Source: Leptospira koniambonensis (GTDB lineage Bacteria; Spirochaetota; Leptospiria; Leptospirales; Leptospiraceae). From it: 64,000 nt of DNA. Made by a program: the position numbers and the translations under genes. The stretch is taken from assembly GCF_004769555.1 (NCBI RefSeq), contig NZ_RQFY01000004.1:1-64000 (forward strand), given 5' to 3'. Below, one piece after another: positions 57,857 through 64,000 of the stretch; within the stretch, counting starts at the first letter, position 1; the number at the start of each line of letters is the position of its first letter. A model generated the notes under the pieces. The model made no database searches. It worked only from the letters and a program-made list of their open reading frames with translations, and was not told the origin of the DNA.

Positions 57857-58840
57857 TTAAAATGGGATATATTCTGAACGAAATAGAGAAAGAATTCCTC
57901 TTCTAAATTCATTTAATCTAGATAATGCAGTGGAGATCTCCGGTTCATGCCCCCAAGCACTGATCTGCTTATATTTATTTTGCTTCCATTGGATTTCGCT
58001 TACTGGGATCGGATTCCATCCCACTTCGAACTCAAAACCAGAAGGAGAAATCACATAAAAAGATAATTCTAGATCATTCGGATGTTGTCCGATCCCATGA
58101 GCGATCTCAAATCCTAACTCCTTACATCTACGATAAGCTTGAGTCATATCTTCTAAATTTTTCGCTTCTATATTCAAATGTTGGATCCGAGTAGAAAGTG
58201 GATCCATACGAAGCCCTCTTGTTGCAGCTATGGCTATAGAATGATGGCGAGGATTTATTCTCAGGAAGGTAATATCTAATACGACCCCAGACATTTTTTG
58301 TTCAATGTAGTCGCTAATCCTAGCTCCAAAGATCTCTTTCCAGAATTCGATTAACTTTTCAGGTTGTTTGGAAACCATGGCTACATGCCCCATCCCAAAC
58401 TTCTCCGTAACAAAACCTTTAGATAACATATTCAAAGGTGTTTCAGTCAGAATAGGATTAGCGAAGATTTCGATCTTCAATCCCTTCGGCCCGAAAAACT
58501 CCCAATAGGATTCGACACCTCTTAGGCTTGATTCAATCCCGCTTCCTTTTCGAACTTCTATCTTTCGTTTTTTCAATATTTCTAATATGTTTTTTAAAGA
58601 ATTTTCATCATTAACCTGAAATCCTAATGTAGTAAAATCTTCGGCGTCCCCTTTTTTAATCAGGAACCGTCGAGTATGCCAATCCATCCTAAAGGATAAT
58701 GTATCTTCAGATAAATATTCCGCATGAAGTCCAATCGCTTCCTTACCGAATGTAAGCCATTTCTCCAAATGATTGGATTCGATGATCACATATCCTAATT
58801 GCGCGGAATTAAATAAATTTGCGGGTTCGGTCTCAAACAT
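57857..58840 (-). CDS. Type I extradiol dioxygenase (BphC/HsaC-like)
   Basis: 327 residues, two VOC domains. Metal ligands His152 (GMGHVAM), His221 (RIQHLNIEA) and Glu272 (FEFEVGW) are present, with second-sphere His200, His253 and Tyr262 at the expected spacing. It cleaves a catechol next to the diol. It is not the type II LigB-class enzyme of the classic mhp operon, so a biphenyl- or steroid-type catechol is as likely as hydroxyphenylpropionate. It starts at the base after the hydrolase stop. Confidence 0.92.
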   Translation of the reverse strand: MFETEPANLFNSAQLGYVIIESNHLEKWLTFGKEAIGLHAEYLSEDTLSFRMDWHTRRFLIKKGDAEDFTTLGFQVNDENSLKNILEILKKRKIEVRKGSGIESSLRGVESYWEFFGPKGLKIEIFANPILTETPLNMLSKGFVTEKFGMGHVAMVSKQPEKLIEFWKEIFGARISDYIEQKMSGVVLDITFLRINPRHHSIAIAATRGLRMDPLSTRIQHLNIEAKNLEDMTQAYRRCKELGFEIAHGIGQHPNDLELSFYVISPSGFEFEVGWNPIPVSEIQWKQNKYKQISAWGHEPEISTALSRLNEFRRGILSLFRSEYIPF

Positions 58841-59704
58841 CTACTTGATCCTCTCCGGCATTTTCGATTGTGAATGTAATGTGATGAAAGTTTTCGTAAT
58901 AGAATTGAATTCATCCGCTCTTTCCCATTGCACCCAATGTCCTGTTTTATTGAATAGATATAGATCACAATTTTGTAATCGTTTCTGTAAGGAAAGCCCA
59001 CCGCTCGGACGGTTTACTTTATCTTCTGTCCCCCATAGAATTAATGTTGGGATTTCGCATTTAAGAAGTCTTGGATCTCTTGTAAAATCGATATTCTTAA
59101 AATTCGGAATTCTATTTGGTCTACGCAAAGGAGGAGCTTTGATTACTTCCGGATCTATGCTAGACTTATATCGTTCTTCGATCAATGCAGAAGGAATTTC
59201 GAGACCTTCATAAACCAAATACTCTCGAATGATTTCGGTAATCTTTTCTAAGCTTGGCCCTTTTCCCGAATAATAATCCAAAAGACGATTTAAACCTTTA
59301 GTGGGCAACGATCGAGTAGTGTCAATTCCTCCGGGTCCCATAAGGATTAGCGAAGAGATCATATTCGGTTTTTCTAATCCCATCCTGAGAGCACATGCCC
59401 CGCCCAATGAATTTCCGATCACATGAACTTTAGCGATATTAAGCACTTCTAAAAATTTCAGCATCGTGTCTGCAAGATCGCCAAAAGGGTCTTTTCTACT
59501 AATTCCCTTTGTTGATCCGCCATATCCGGGCATATCCGGAACGATTACTCGGAAATTTTGGCCAAGAACTTCTATATTTTTGGAATAATTCGATATTCCG
59601 GATGCCCCAGGCCCCCCTCCATGCAACATTAAAACCGGTTCACCTGAGCCAGTTTCATAGAATTGAATCTCTCTTTCTCCAACAGACAATTTCTTCAGTT
59701 CCAT
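58841..59704 (-). CDS. Meta-cleavage-product hydrolase (MhpC/BphD/HsaD-like)
   Basis: 287 residues, alpha/beta hydrolase acting on the C-C bond of the ring-fission product. Catalytic residues: Ser99 in GNSLGG, Asp228 in GTEDKVN, His256 in GHWVQWE. The oxyanion motif HGGGPGAS is near 28-35. GGAAGGGG precedes the ATG at ideal spacing. First gene of the operon, adjacent to the divergent regulatory region at 59705-60042. Confidence 0.93.
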   Translation of the reverse strand: MELKKLSVGEREIQFYETGSGEPVLMLHGGGPGASGISNYSKNIEVLGQNFRVIVPDMPGYGGSTKGISRKDPFGDLADTMLKFLEVLNIAKVHVIGNSLGGACALRMGLEKPNMISSLILMGPGGIDTTRSLPTKGLNRLLDYYSGKGPSLEKITEIIREYLVYEGLEIPSALIEERYKSSIDPEVIKAPPLRRPNRIPNFKNIDFTRDPRLLKCEIPTLILWGTEDKVNRPSGGLSLQKRLQNCDLYLFNKTGHWVQWERADEFNSITKTFITLHSQSKMPERIK

Positions 59705-59780
59705 TTCCCCTTCCTTAAACTGTTTATAATCCTGATCGGTTACAGTTTCGAACGTTCGGATTATTTGACGTTCAAATTTA

Positions 59781-59794
59781 TGAGATAACTCTCA
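59781..59794. promoter_or_regulatory. Operator candidate 1 (TGAGATAACTCTCA)
   Basis: Inverted repeat TGAGA-TAAC-TCTCA followed by TTTTTA, 77 bases before the hydrolase start. Same 5-bp arms and 4-base spacer as at 59930 and 61820. Confidence 0.65.
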
Positions 59795-59910
59795 TTTTTA
59801 TACATATAATTATTTTTTGCAACATTCCTCATTATCAACTTTTGTCAACGAAAAAGAATACCTTTGTGAAGAAATGGATACAAATTTTTGGTAAAAATGT
59901 TCAATTCAGA

Positions 59911-59940
59911 TTGACTGATTATTATTTTTTGAGATATATC
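59911..59940 (+). promoter_or_regulatory. Likely promoter of the amidohydrolase, overlapped by an operator
   Basis: TTGACT (59911-59916) and TATATC (59935-59940), 18-base spacer. The -10 lies inside the palindrome at 59930-59943, the geometry of a repressed promoter. Another -10-like TATACT is at 59955-59960 without a matching -35. Confidence 0.45.
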
Positions 59941-59943
59941 TCA
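59930..59943. promoter_or_regulatory. Operator candidate 2 (TGAGATATATCTCA)
   Basis: Perfect 14-bp palindrome, followed by TTTTTA as in the first copy, about 100 bases before the amidohydrolase start. It overlaps the predicted -10. Confidence 0.7.
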
Positions 59944-60042
59944 TTTTTAAGTAGTATACTTAATTATGAGTGTATACCTTTGCTGATCCCTTATCGCATT
60001 GTTTTATAGGATCGTTATTATTCATTAGGTTTGGAGTTTTTT

Positions 60043-61113
60043 ATGCTTAAACAAATCAGAGCAATCGATGTGCATCATCATTTTATACCTTCTTTTTATA
60101 CCGAAGCACTCAATCGACAGGGAATAAATATTGTAGCGGGTGCTCCTCTTCCGTCCTGGGATCCTGAACGTTCCTTAAATGTGATGGAGGTAAATGGGGT
60201 CCGAACCGCTATCACATCCATCTCTTCTCCGGGTGTTTACTTCGGAAATCGTGAAGAAGCAATTTCTTTGGCTCGCCGCTGCAACGAATATGCAAAAGAG
60301 ATAAAAGAAACATATCCAGGAAGATTCGGATCTTTCGCTATCCTACCAATGCCTCTACCCAAAGAAGCAACAGAAGAAGCTATCTATGCTTTAGATACGT
60401 TAAAAGCAGAAGGGATTGTTCTTCTTGCGAGTACCAGAGGGAAATTCTTAGGAGATCCTGATTTTGAAGAACTAATGGCAGAATTAAATAAAAGGAATGC
60501 TGTCGTATTCGTACATCCTGATATTCATCCAAGCAGTGAAACGTTAGGCTTAAAAACTCCCGGTTTTATATTAGAGTTTCTTTGTGATACTACAAGAGCT
60601 GCGGTAAATTTAATCTATTCAGGTACACTTGAAAAATACCCAAGGATCAAATGGATACTTGCTCACGCAGGAGGATTTTTACCTTATGTTGTTTGGAGAG
60701 TATCTTTAGGGAATCTTCTACCTGAGATTTCCGAAAAAACCCCCCAAGGAATTCTAACCTATCTAAGAAGATTTTATTTTGATACTGCATTATCCCCTTC
60801 TCCTTTTGCAATGGCTGCTTTAAAAGAATTGGTAGAACCGGATCATATTTTGTTTGGCAGTGATTTTCCATTTGCTCCCGAACCTTTATTCGTTCACCAA
60901 AGAGAAGAACTTAGCCTATTAAAACAATTTGATACTTCCACTCTTGCCGGAATTGATAGAGATCATGCGCTGAAACTTTTCCCGAACCTATCAATGAAAG
61001 GAGAAATTTCGGGAGGAGCGCCCGTCTTTGATCGGATAAATCTAAGTACCGCGATCAAATTTCAAGTAATCAAACAATTTGTAAATTTGGCCTCGAAAGC
61101 TAGAAACCGTTAA
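60043..61113 (+). CDS. ACMSD-like amidohydrolase/decarboxylase
   Basis: About 356 residues from the ATG at 60043, chosen because GGAG lies 6 bases upstream. Metal-dependent hydrolase (amidohydrolase-2) fold: HxH at the N-terminus (DVHHHF), His in FVHPD, His in LAHAGG, and the catalytic Asp in GSDFPF. The family decarboxylates aromatic or semialdehyde acids (ACMSD, hydroxybenzoate-type enzymes). Placed divergently from the meta-cleavage operon and next to its likely repressor, it probably feeds a substrate into the same pathway. Confidence 0.9.
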   Translation: MLKQIRAIDVHHHFIPSFYTEALNRQGINIVAGAPLPSWDPERSLNVMEVNGVRTAITSISSPGVYFGNREEAISLARRCNEYAKEIKETYPGRFGSFAILPMPLPKEATEEAIYALDTLKAEGIVLLASTRGKFLGDPDFEELMAELNKRNAVVFVHPDIHPSSETLGLKTPGFILEFLCDTTRAAVNLIYSGTLEKYPRIKWILAHAGGFLPYVVWRVSLGNLLPEISEKTPQGILTYLRRFYFDTALSPSPFAMAALKELVEPDHILFGSDFPFAPEPLFVHQREELSLLKQFDTSTLAGIDRDHALKLFPNLSMKGEISGGAPVFDRINLSTAIKFQVIKQFVNLASKARNR

Positions 61114-61139
61114 TTAAAATGAATATTGGAAGAGGATAT

Positions 61140-61775
61140 TTATTCTTTCCAGACTCTATCAAATGCTTTTTGAGAGATATTCTTAGCATTGCTTGCGGAA
61201 ACACCGAATGCTTTTAAAACAAAAGCGATCATTGCCATATCATGAGATTTATTTTTCACTCTACCTTCCAGAATATTTCTGATCCCATAATGCAAGGCGC
61301 CAATATATAAACCCAATGCGGATTCTTCCGAGTCGACTGTAAATTTCCCGGCTTTGATAGCCTTTTGCATATCTTTCAAAGGTTGAGCGCGAAGAAGTTC
61401 GCTCATCCTAGGTGCAACCGCAGCAACACGAATCAATGCCCAAGCCCAATCTGCATCGTTTCTTGCTCTTTTTAAAAAAATCATTCCGCCTACGGCCATT
61501 CTTTCAGCACCGTCAGCAATATCCGGCATCAATCGAACTGCTTCTGCAACCAAGGACTCTGCTAAGGCCAAAGCAGATGCTTCTAATAATTCTTCTTTTG
61601 TTTTGAAATAATTATAAAATGTTCCGTTTGCAATTTCAGCTTCCGCAGAAACTTCTGCGATTGAAGTTTCTCCTGCATCTTTGATCGCGAATAATCGTAG
61701 AGCCGCATTCATAATTTGCGCTCTTGTTCTTTCTCGTTTAGGAAGTAAAACTTTTCGACGTTTCGCAATTGCCAT
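61140..61775 (-). CDS. TetR-family repressor
   Basis: About 211 residues from the ATG at 61775; the frame runs on to 61943, but that part lies over the operator and would not be a normal TetR N-terminus. The HTH is clear: RAQIMNAALRLFAIKDAGETSIAEVSAEAEIANGTFYNYFKTKEELL. The C-terminal ligand domain is helical. It converges on the amidohydrolase gene (27-base gap) and its promoter contains the third TGAGA-N4-TCTCA copy, so it is probably autoregulated. The ligand would be an aromatic pathway compound (inference). Confidence 0.93.
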   Translation of the reverse strand: MAIAKRRKVLLPKRERTRAQIMNAALRLFAIKDAGETSIAEVSAEAEIANGTFYNYFKTKEELLEASALALAESLVAEAVRLMPDIADGAERMAVGGMIFLKRARNDADWAWALIRVAAVAPRMSELLRAQPLKDMQKAIKAGKFTVDSEESALGLYIGALHYGIRNILEGRVKNKSHDMAMIAFVLKAFGVSASNAKNISQKAFDRVWKE

Positions 61776-61819
61776 GACCACCATTTCGTTGCTGCTAACT
61801 ACACGAGCAACTACAATAT

Positions 61820-61833
61820 TGAGAGGGATCTCA
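61820..61833. promoter_or_regulatory. Operator candidate 3 (TGAGAGGGATCTCA)
   Basis: Same arms and spacing as at 59781 and 59930. Midway between the tetR start (61775) and the start of the DUF2721 gene (61877), about 44 bases from each, the position of an autoregulatory operator. Confidence 0.65.
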
Positions 61834-61876
61834 TTTATTGATTGTTTTATATCAAGATGTATTACTCGCTGACCTA

Positions 61877-62269
61877 ATGGATTTACTTTCTTATAATACA
61901 CCTGGATTACTTTTCCCTGCAATTTCCCTTTTGATGTTGGCATTCACGAATCGATTTTTCGGACTCACTTCTCTCGCGAGACAACTTTTAGAAAAATATA
62001 GGGAAACGAGAGAAGAACTACTTGTAGCTCAGGTAAAAAATTTAAGATTTCGGATCTCACTCGTCAGATATTCTCAATCTTTTGGGATCTTGAGCCTAAT
62101 ATCCTGTACGTTGTCTATCGGATCTATTTCATTATATAATAATTTGGCCTGGTTCTTCTTCGGCCTATCTCTGCTATTAATGATCATGTCTTTGGTCTAC
62201 TCTTTGCTCGAAATCCACTTCTCGACCAAAGCACTAACGATAGAGATCGAAGATGCTCTTAAAAACTAA
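61877..62269 (+). CDS. DUF2721 membrane protein
   Basis: About 130 residues from the ATG at 61877; an upstream ATG at 61838 would overlap the operator. Three hydrophobic segments with the DUF2721 pattern: PGLLFPAISLLMLAFTNRFFGLTSLARQLLEKYRE at the N-terminus, then SLISCTLSIGSISLY and LAWFFFGLSLLLMIMSLVY. Function unknown. It shares its divergent promoter with tetR and overlaps the last bases of the AraC gene, opposite strand. Confidence 0.88.
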   Translation: MDLLSYNTPGLLFPAISLLMLAFTNRFFGLTSLARQLLEKYRETREELLVAQVKNLRFRISLVRYSQSFGILSLISCTLSIGSISLYNNLAWFFFGLSLLLMIMSLVYSLLEIHFSTKALTIEIEDALKN

Positions 62270-63186
62270 TTGAACGAACGGCGAAATTCAATTGGAGAAA
62301 GATTCGTTTTATTTTTGAAAAATTTGCTAAACGACTGAGAATGTTCAAATCCCAATTCATAAGCAATAGCGCTCACTGATATATCAGTGGTGGATAATTT
62401 CTCTTTTGCTTTTTCGATTAATTTATCATGGATATGTTGTTGGGTGCTTTGCCCGGTCAATACCTTCAATAATACACTTAGATAATTCGGAGAAACACCT
62501 AAGGTTTCTGCTATGGTTTGGACCGAAGGTAAACCTTTTTCTTTTAAATCGTTACTTCTGAAATATTCAGTAAGTATCTCTTCTAATCGATCCAAAATTT
62601 TATGGTTCGTAACCTTTCGAGTGATAAACTGACGATGATAAAATCTTTCTCCATAGTTAAGTAAAAGATCTAACTGAGAGATAATGATACTCTGAGTAAA
62701 CTGGTCAATATTCGATCTATATTCCCTTCGAATATTCTGCAGTACTTCTATAATTGTGTCTTCTTCCTTTTCAGATAGGAATAAAGCTTCATGCACGGAA
62801 TAATCAAAATATTCAAATTGTTTAATGGATTTCGCTAAAGGGCTATTCCATAAAAAATCCGGATGGATCAATAGGATCCAACCGGAATGTTTTGGGACTG
62901 AGTTATTTTCAGTTTCCACACTAAAGACTTGGCCGGGAGCGATAAAGAACATGATACCTTCGTCAAAATCATATTCTTGCTGCCCGTATTTGATCTTTGC
63001 GCCAAAATCCCTTTTAAGAGAGATTGAATAAAAATCAAATACCCAGTTTATAGAATTATTTTCAAGCTTGTGCTTGATATCCCTGTAATCAACCAAACTG
63101 ATCAGAGGATGCTCAGGCATTGCTAATCCTCTGACACGATGGAACTCGGTGATCGTTTTTATTCTATGAATTGGCCGATTTTCCAT
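62266..63186 (-). CDS. AraC-family transcriptional regulator
   Basis: 306 residues. A cupin-type N-terminal domain (about 30-150: DFDEGIMFFIAPGQVFSVE) and a linker precede two C-terminal HTHs (about 215-305): VQTIAETLGVSPNYLSVLLKVLTG and VSAIAYELGFEHSQSFSKFFKNKTNLSPIEFRR, the AraC signature. Probably an activator in response to a small ligand. It lies 13 bases after the NmrA-like gene, so it is co-transcribed with it; target may be that gene or the aromatic operon. Confidence 0.93.
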   Translation of the reverse strand: MENRPIHRIKTITEFHRVRGLAMPEHPLISLVDYRDIKHKLENNSINWVFDFYSISLKRDFGAKIKYGQQEYDFDEGIMFFIAPGQVFSVETENNSVPKHSGWILLIHPDFLWNSPLAKSIKQFEYFDYSVHEALFLSEKEEDTIIEVLQNIRREYRSNIDQFTQSIIISQLDLLLNYGERFYHRQFITRKVTNHKILDRLEEILTEYFRSNDLKEKGLPSVQTIAETLGVSPNYLSVLLKVLTGQSTQQHIHDKLIEKAKEKLSTTDISVSAIAYELGFEHSQSFSKFFKNKTNLSPIEFRRSFN

Positions 63187-63199
63187 ATTAGTATCCTAC

Positions 63200-64000
63200 T
63201 CAATTTTGATGAAATACTGAAGCAAATTCTTTAGCAAACTCTGTCAATTTAACCTTACCCAAACTAACAGGTCGGTTACGATAATAGTTCTCCATTAAAG
63301 TTCCGTTATGCATTGAAGCGTTCATTTCAGTAAAGCCCTTAACGATACTTGGCGACATTCCGATCGCTTTTAGATGGTTTTGCATTTCCTCATCACTGAT
63401 TAGCTCCCATTTTAAATCAGGTTTTCCAATTTCTGCACCTAAAGCATTTGCAATCTCATTACAAGTCGGCTCATCACTTGCCACATAGATTATTTTTCTT
63501 CCTTCGAGTGGAGTTACAATTTCCTCAGCAACTGCTTGAGCGATATCGATGGGGGAAACCCAAGGAACCCTATCTTCTCCTCCGTAATTGGAAGCAATCC
63601 TGCCTTCTTTTTTAATCCGAGCCAGAAAACCATAAAGATTATAGTAAAAAGCAGTAGGACGCATATGAGTTAATCCTACTCCAGAAAGTTCTTTAAGAAT
63701 ATTTTCTACAAAATGGTGGCCCACAATGATGCCGGAATTCTTTTCCAAATGAGCACCAATACTACTCAAATGAACAACTCGTTTAACTCCTGATTTTTGG
63801 ATAGCTTGTGCGTAGTTTGTACCGATCTCTTTGTAAAAAGAAATAAGATCCAGCTCATGATCAAAATAATCATTCGGAGGGATCATACAATAAACAGCAT
63901 CCACTCCTTTAAAAGTTTCGGTTAGAAAATTTAGATCCTCCAGGCTGCCTATGGCAGATTTCGCACCTAAAGCTTCTATTTCGTTTTTCTTCTTGGCATT
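63200..64000 (-). CDS. NmrA-like NAD(P)-binding oxidoreductase, partial
   Basis: The frame continues past the right edge of the window, so the N-terminus with the dinucleotide motif is missing. A GTG at 63904 exists, but the upstream residues (GAKSAIGSLEDLNFLTETFKG) are part of the family pattern. Visible blocks: DAVYCMIPP, GVKRVVHLSSIGAHL, LTHMRPTAFYYNLYG and VPWVSPIDIAQAVAEEI. NmrA-type proteins are atypical SDRs that either reduce a substrate or sense the NADP ratio; role here unknown. The gene is the first of the pair with the AraC gene. Confidence 0.9.
   Translation of the reverse strand, partial: NAKKKNEIEALGAKSAIGSLEDLNFLTETFKGVDAVYCMIPPNDYFDHELDLISFYKEIGTNYAQAIQKSGVKRVVHLSSIGAHLEKNSGIIVGHHFVENILKELSGVGLTHMRPTAFYYNLYGFLARIKKEGRIASNYGGEDRVPWVSPIDIAQAVAEEIVTPLEGRKIIYVASDEPTCNEIANALGAEIGKPDLKWELISDEEMQNHLKAIGMSPSIVKGFTEMNASMHNGTLMENYYRNRPVSLGKVKLTEFAKEFASVFHQN

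Larger units (their letters stand above)
59705..60042. promoter_or_regulatory. Divergent promoter region of the aromatic operon and amidohydrolase
   Basis: About 340 bases, AT-rich. Two copies of TGAGA-N4-TCTCA lie at 59781-59794 and 59930-59943. Also present: a perfect palindrome CGAACGTTCG (59749-59758), the direct repeat ACGTTC at 59752 and 59768, and two GTATAC near 59953 and 59972. The amidohydrolase start has GGAG 6 bases upstream. The region controls both transcripts. Confidence 0.75.

Overview
The window reads as chromosomal DNA from a spirochaete of the genus Leptospira. Two adjacent genes (22666-23562 and 23823-24719) are recognisable as the Leptospira outer-membrane porin OmpL1. 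Many short-signal lipoproteins, multi-membrane chemotaxis receptors and a bactofilin/M23 pair are also typical of the genus, as are the low-to-moderate GC content and the structured intergenic repeats. OmpL1 together with an aromatic-degradation operon and a riboswitch-controlled thiC suggests a pathogen-related or intermediate-clade species rather than a classic saprophyte. The clade is inference from gene content only.

Layout. 1-13948 is mostly surface and lipoprotein genes: a DUF4136 lipoprotein, a Tag-like DNA glycosylase, an orphan lipoprotein flanked by two copies of a ~170-bp repeat, an AhpD-like protein, an MCP, several lipoproteins of unknown function, an EamA transporter, an M14 carboxypeptidase and a tandem DUF2147 pair. 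14068-19735 holds an SUMF1-domain protein, a lipoprotein-anchored membrane SpoIIE-type phosphatase, and an overlapping pair: a signal-peptidase-like protein that has lost its catalytic Ser and Lys, and an isoprenoid-synthase-fold enzyme. 19742-26815 holds a beta-barrel protein, thiC with a TPP riboswitch, tandem ompL1 genes, a haem-domain protein and three tandem TRL-like lipoproteins. 26922-34605 holds pcm, tRNA-Phe, a gene-poor ~1.1 kb, coaE-SPOR, membrane proteins, a second MCP and tRNA-Leu. 34606-48887 holds a structured repeat next to tRNA-Leu, an ankyrin lipoprotein, ispD-lysA, a PBP1a-type enzyme, bactofilin with a LysM/M23 peptidase, a REC-PAS-HisKA_2 kinase and a dienoyl-CoA-isomerase-like gene. 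48888-53240 holds small regulatory or unknown genes and a flavin monooxygenase/SDR pair.

The most coherent system is 53302-62269. Six tightly packed minus-strand genes encode a complete meta-cleavage aromatic pathway: flavin ring hydroxylase, type I extradiol dioxygenase, C-C hydrolase, hydratase, aldolase and acylating acetaldehyde dehydrogenase. They are divergent from an ACMSD-like amidohydrolase that is followed by a TetR gene and a DUF2721 gene. The same 14-bp palindrome, TGAGA-N4-TCTCA, occurs three times: twice in the operon/amidohydrolase divergent promoter and once between tetR and the DUF2721 gene. It looks like the operator of this TetR repressor. An AraC regulator and a partial NmrA-like oxidoreductase close the window.

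Intergenic DNA carries at least five kinds of recurrent or palindromic elements, annotated separately. No IS element, prophage, CRISPR array or rRNA was seen.
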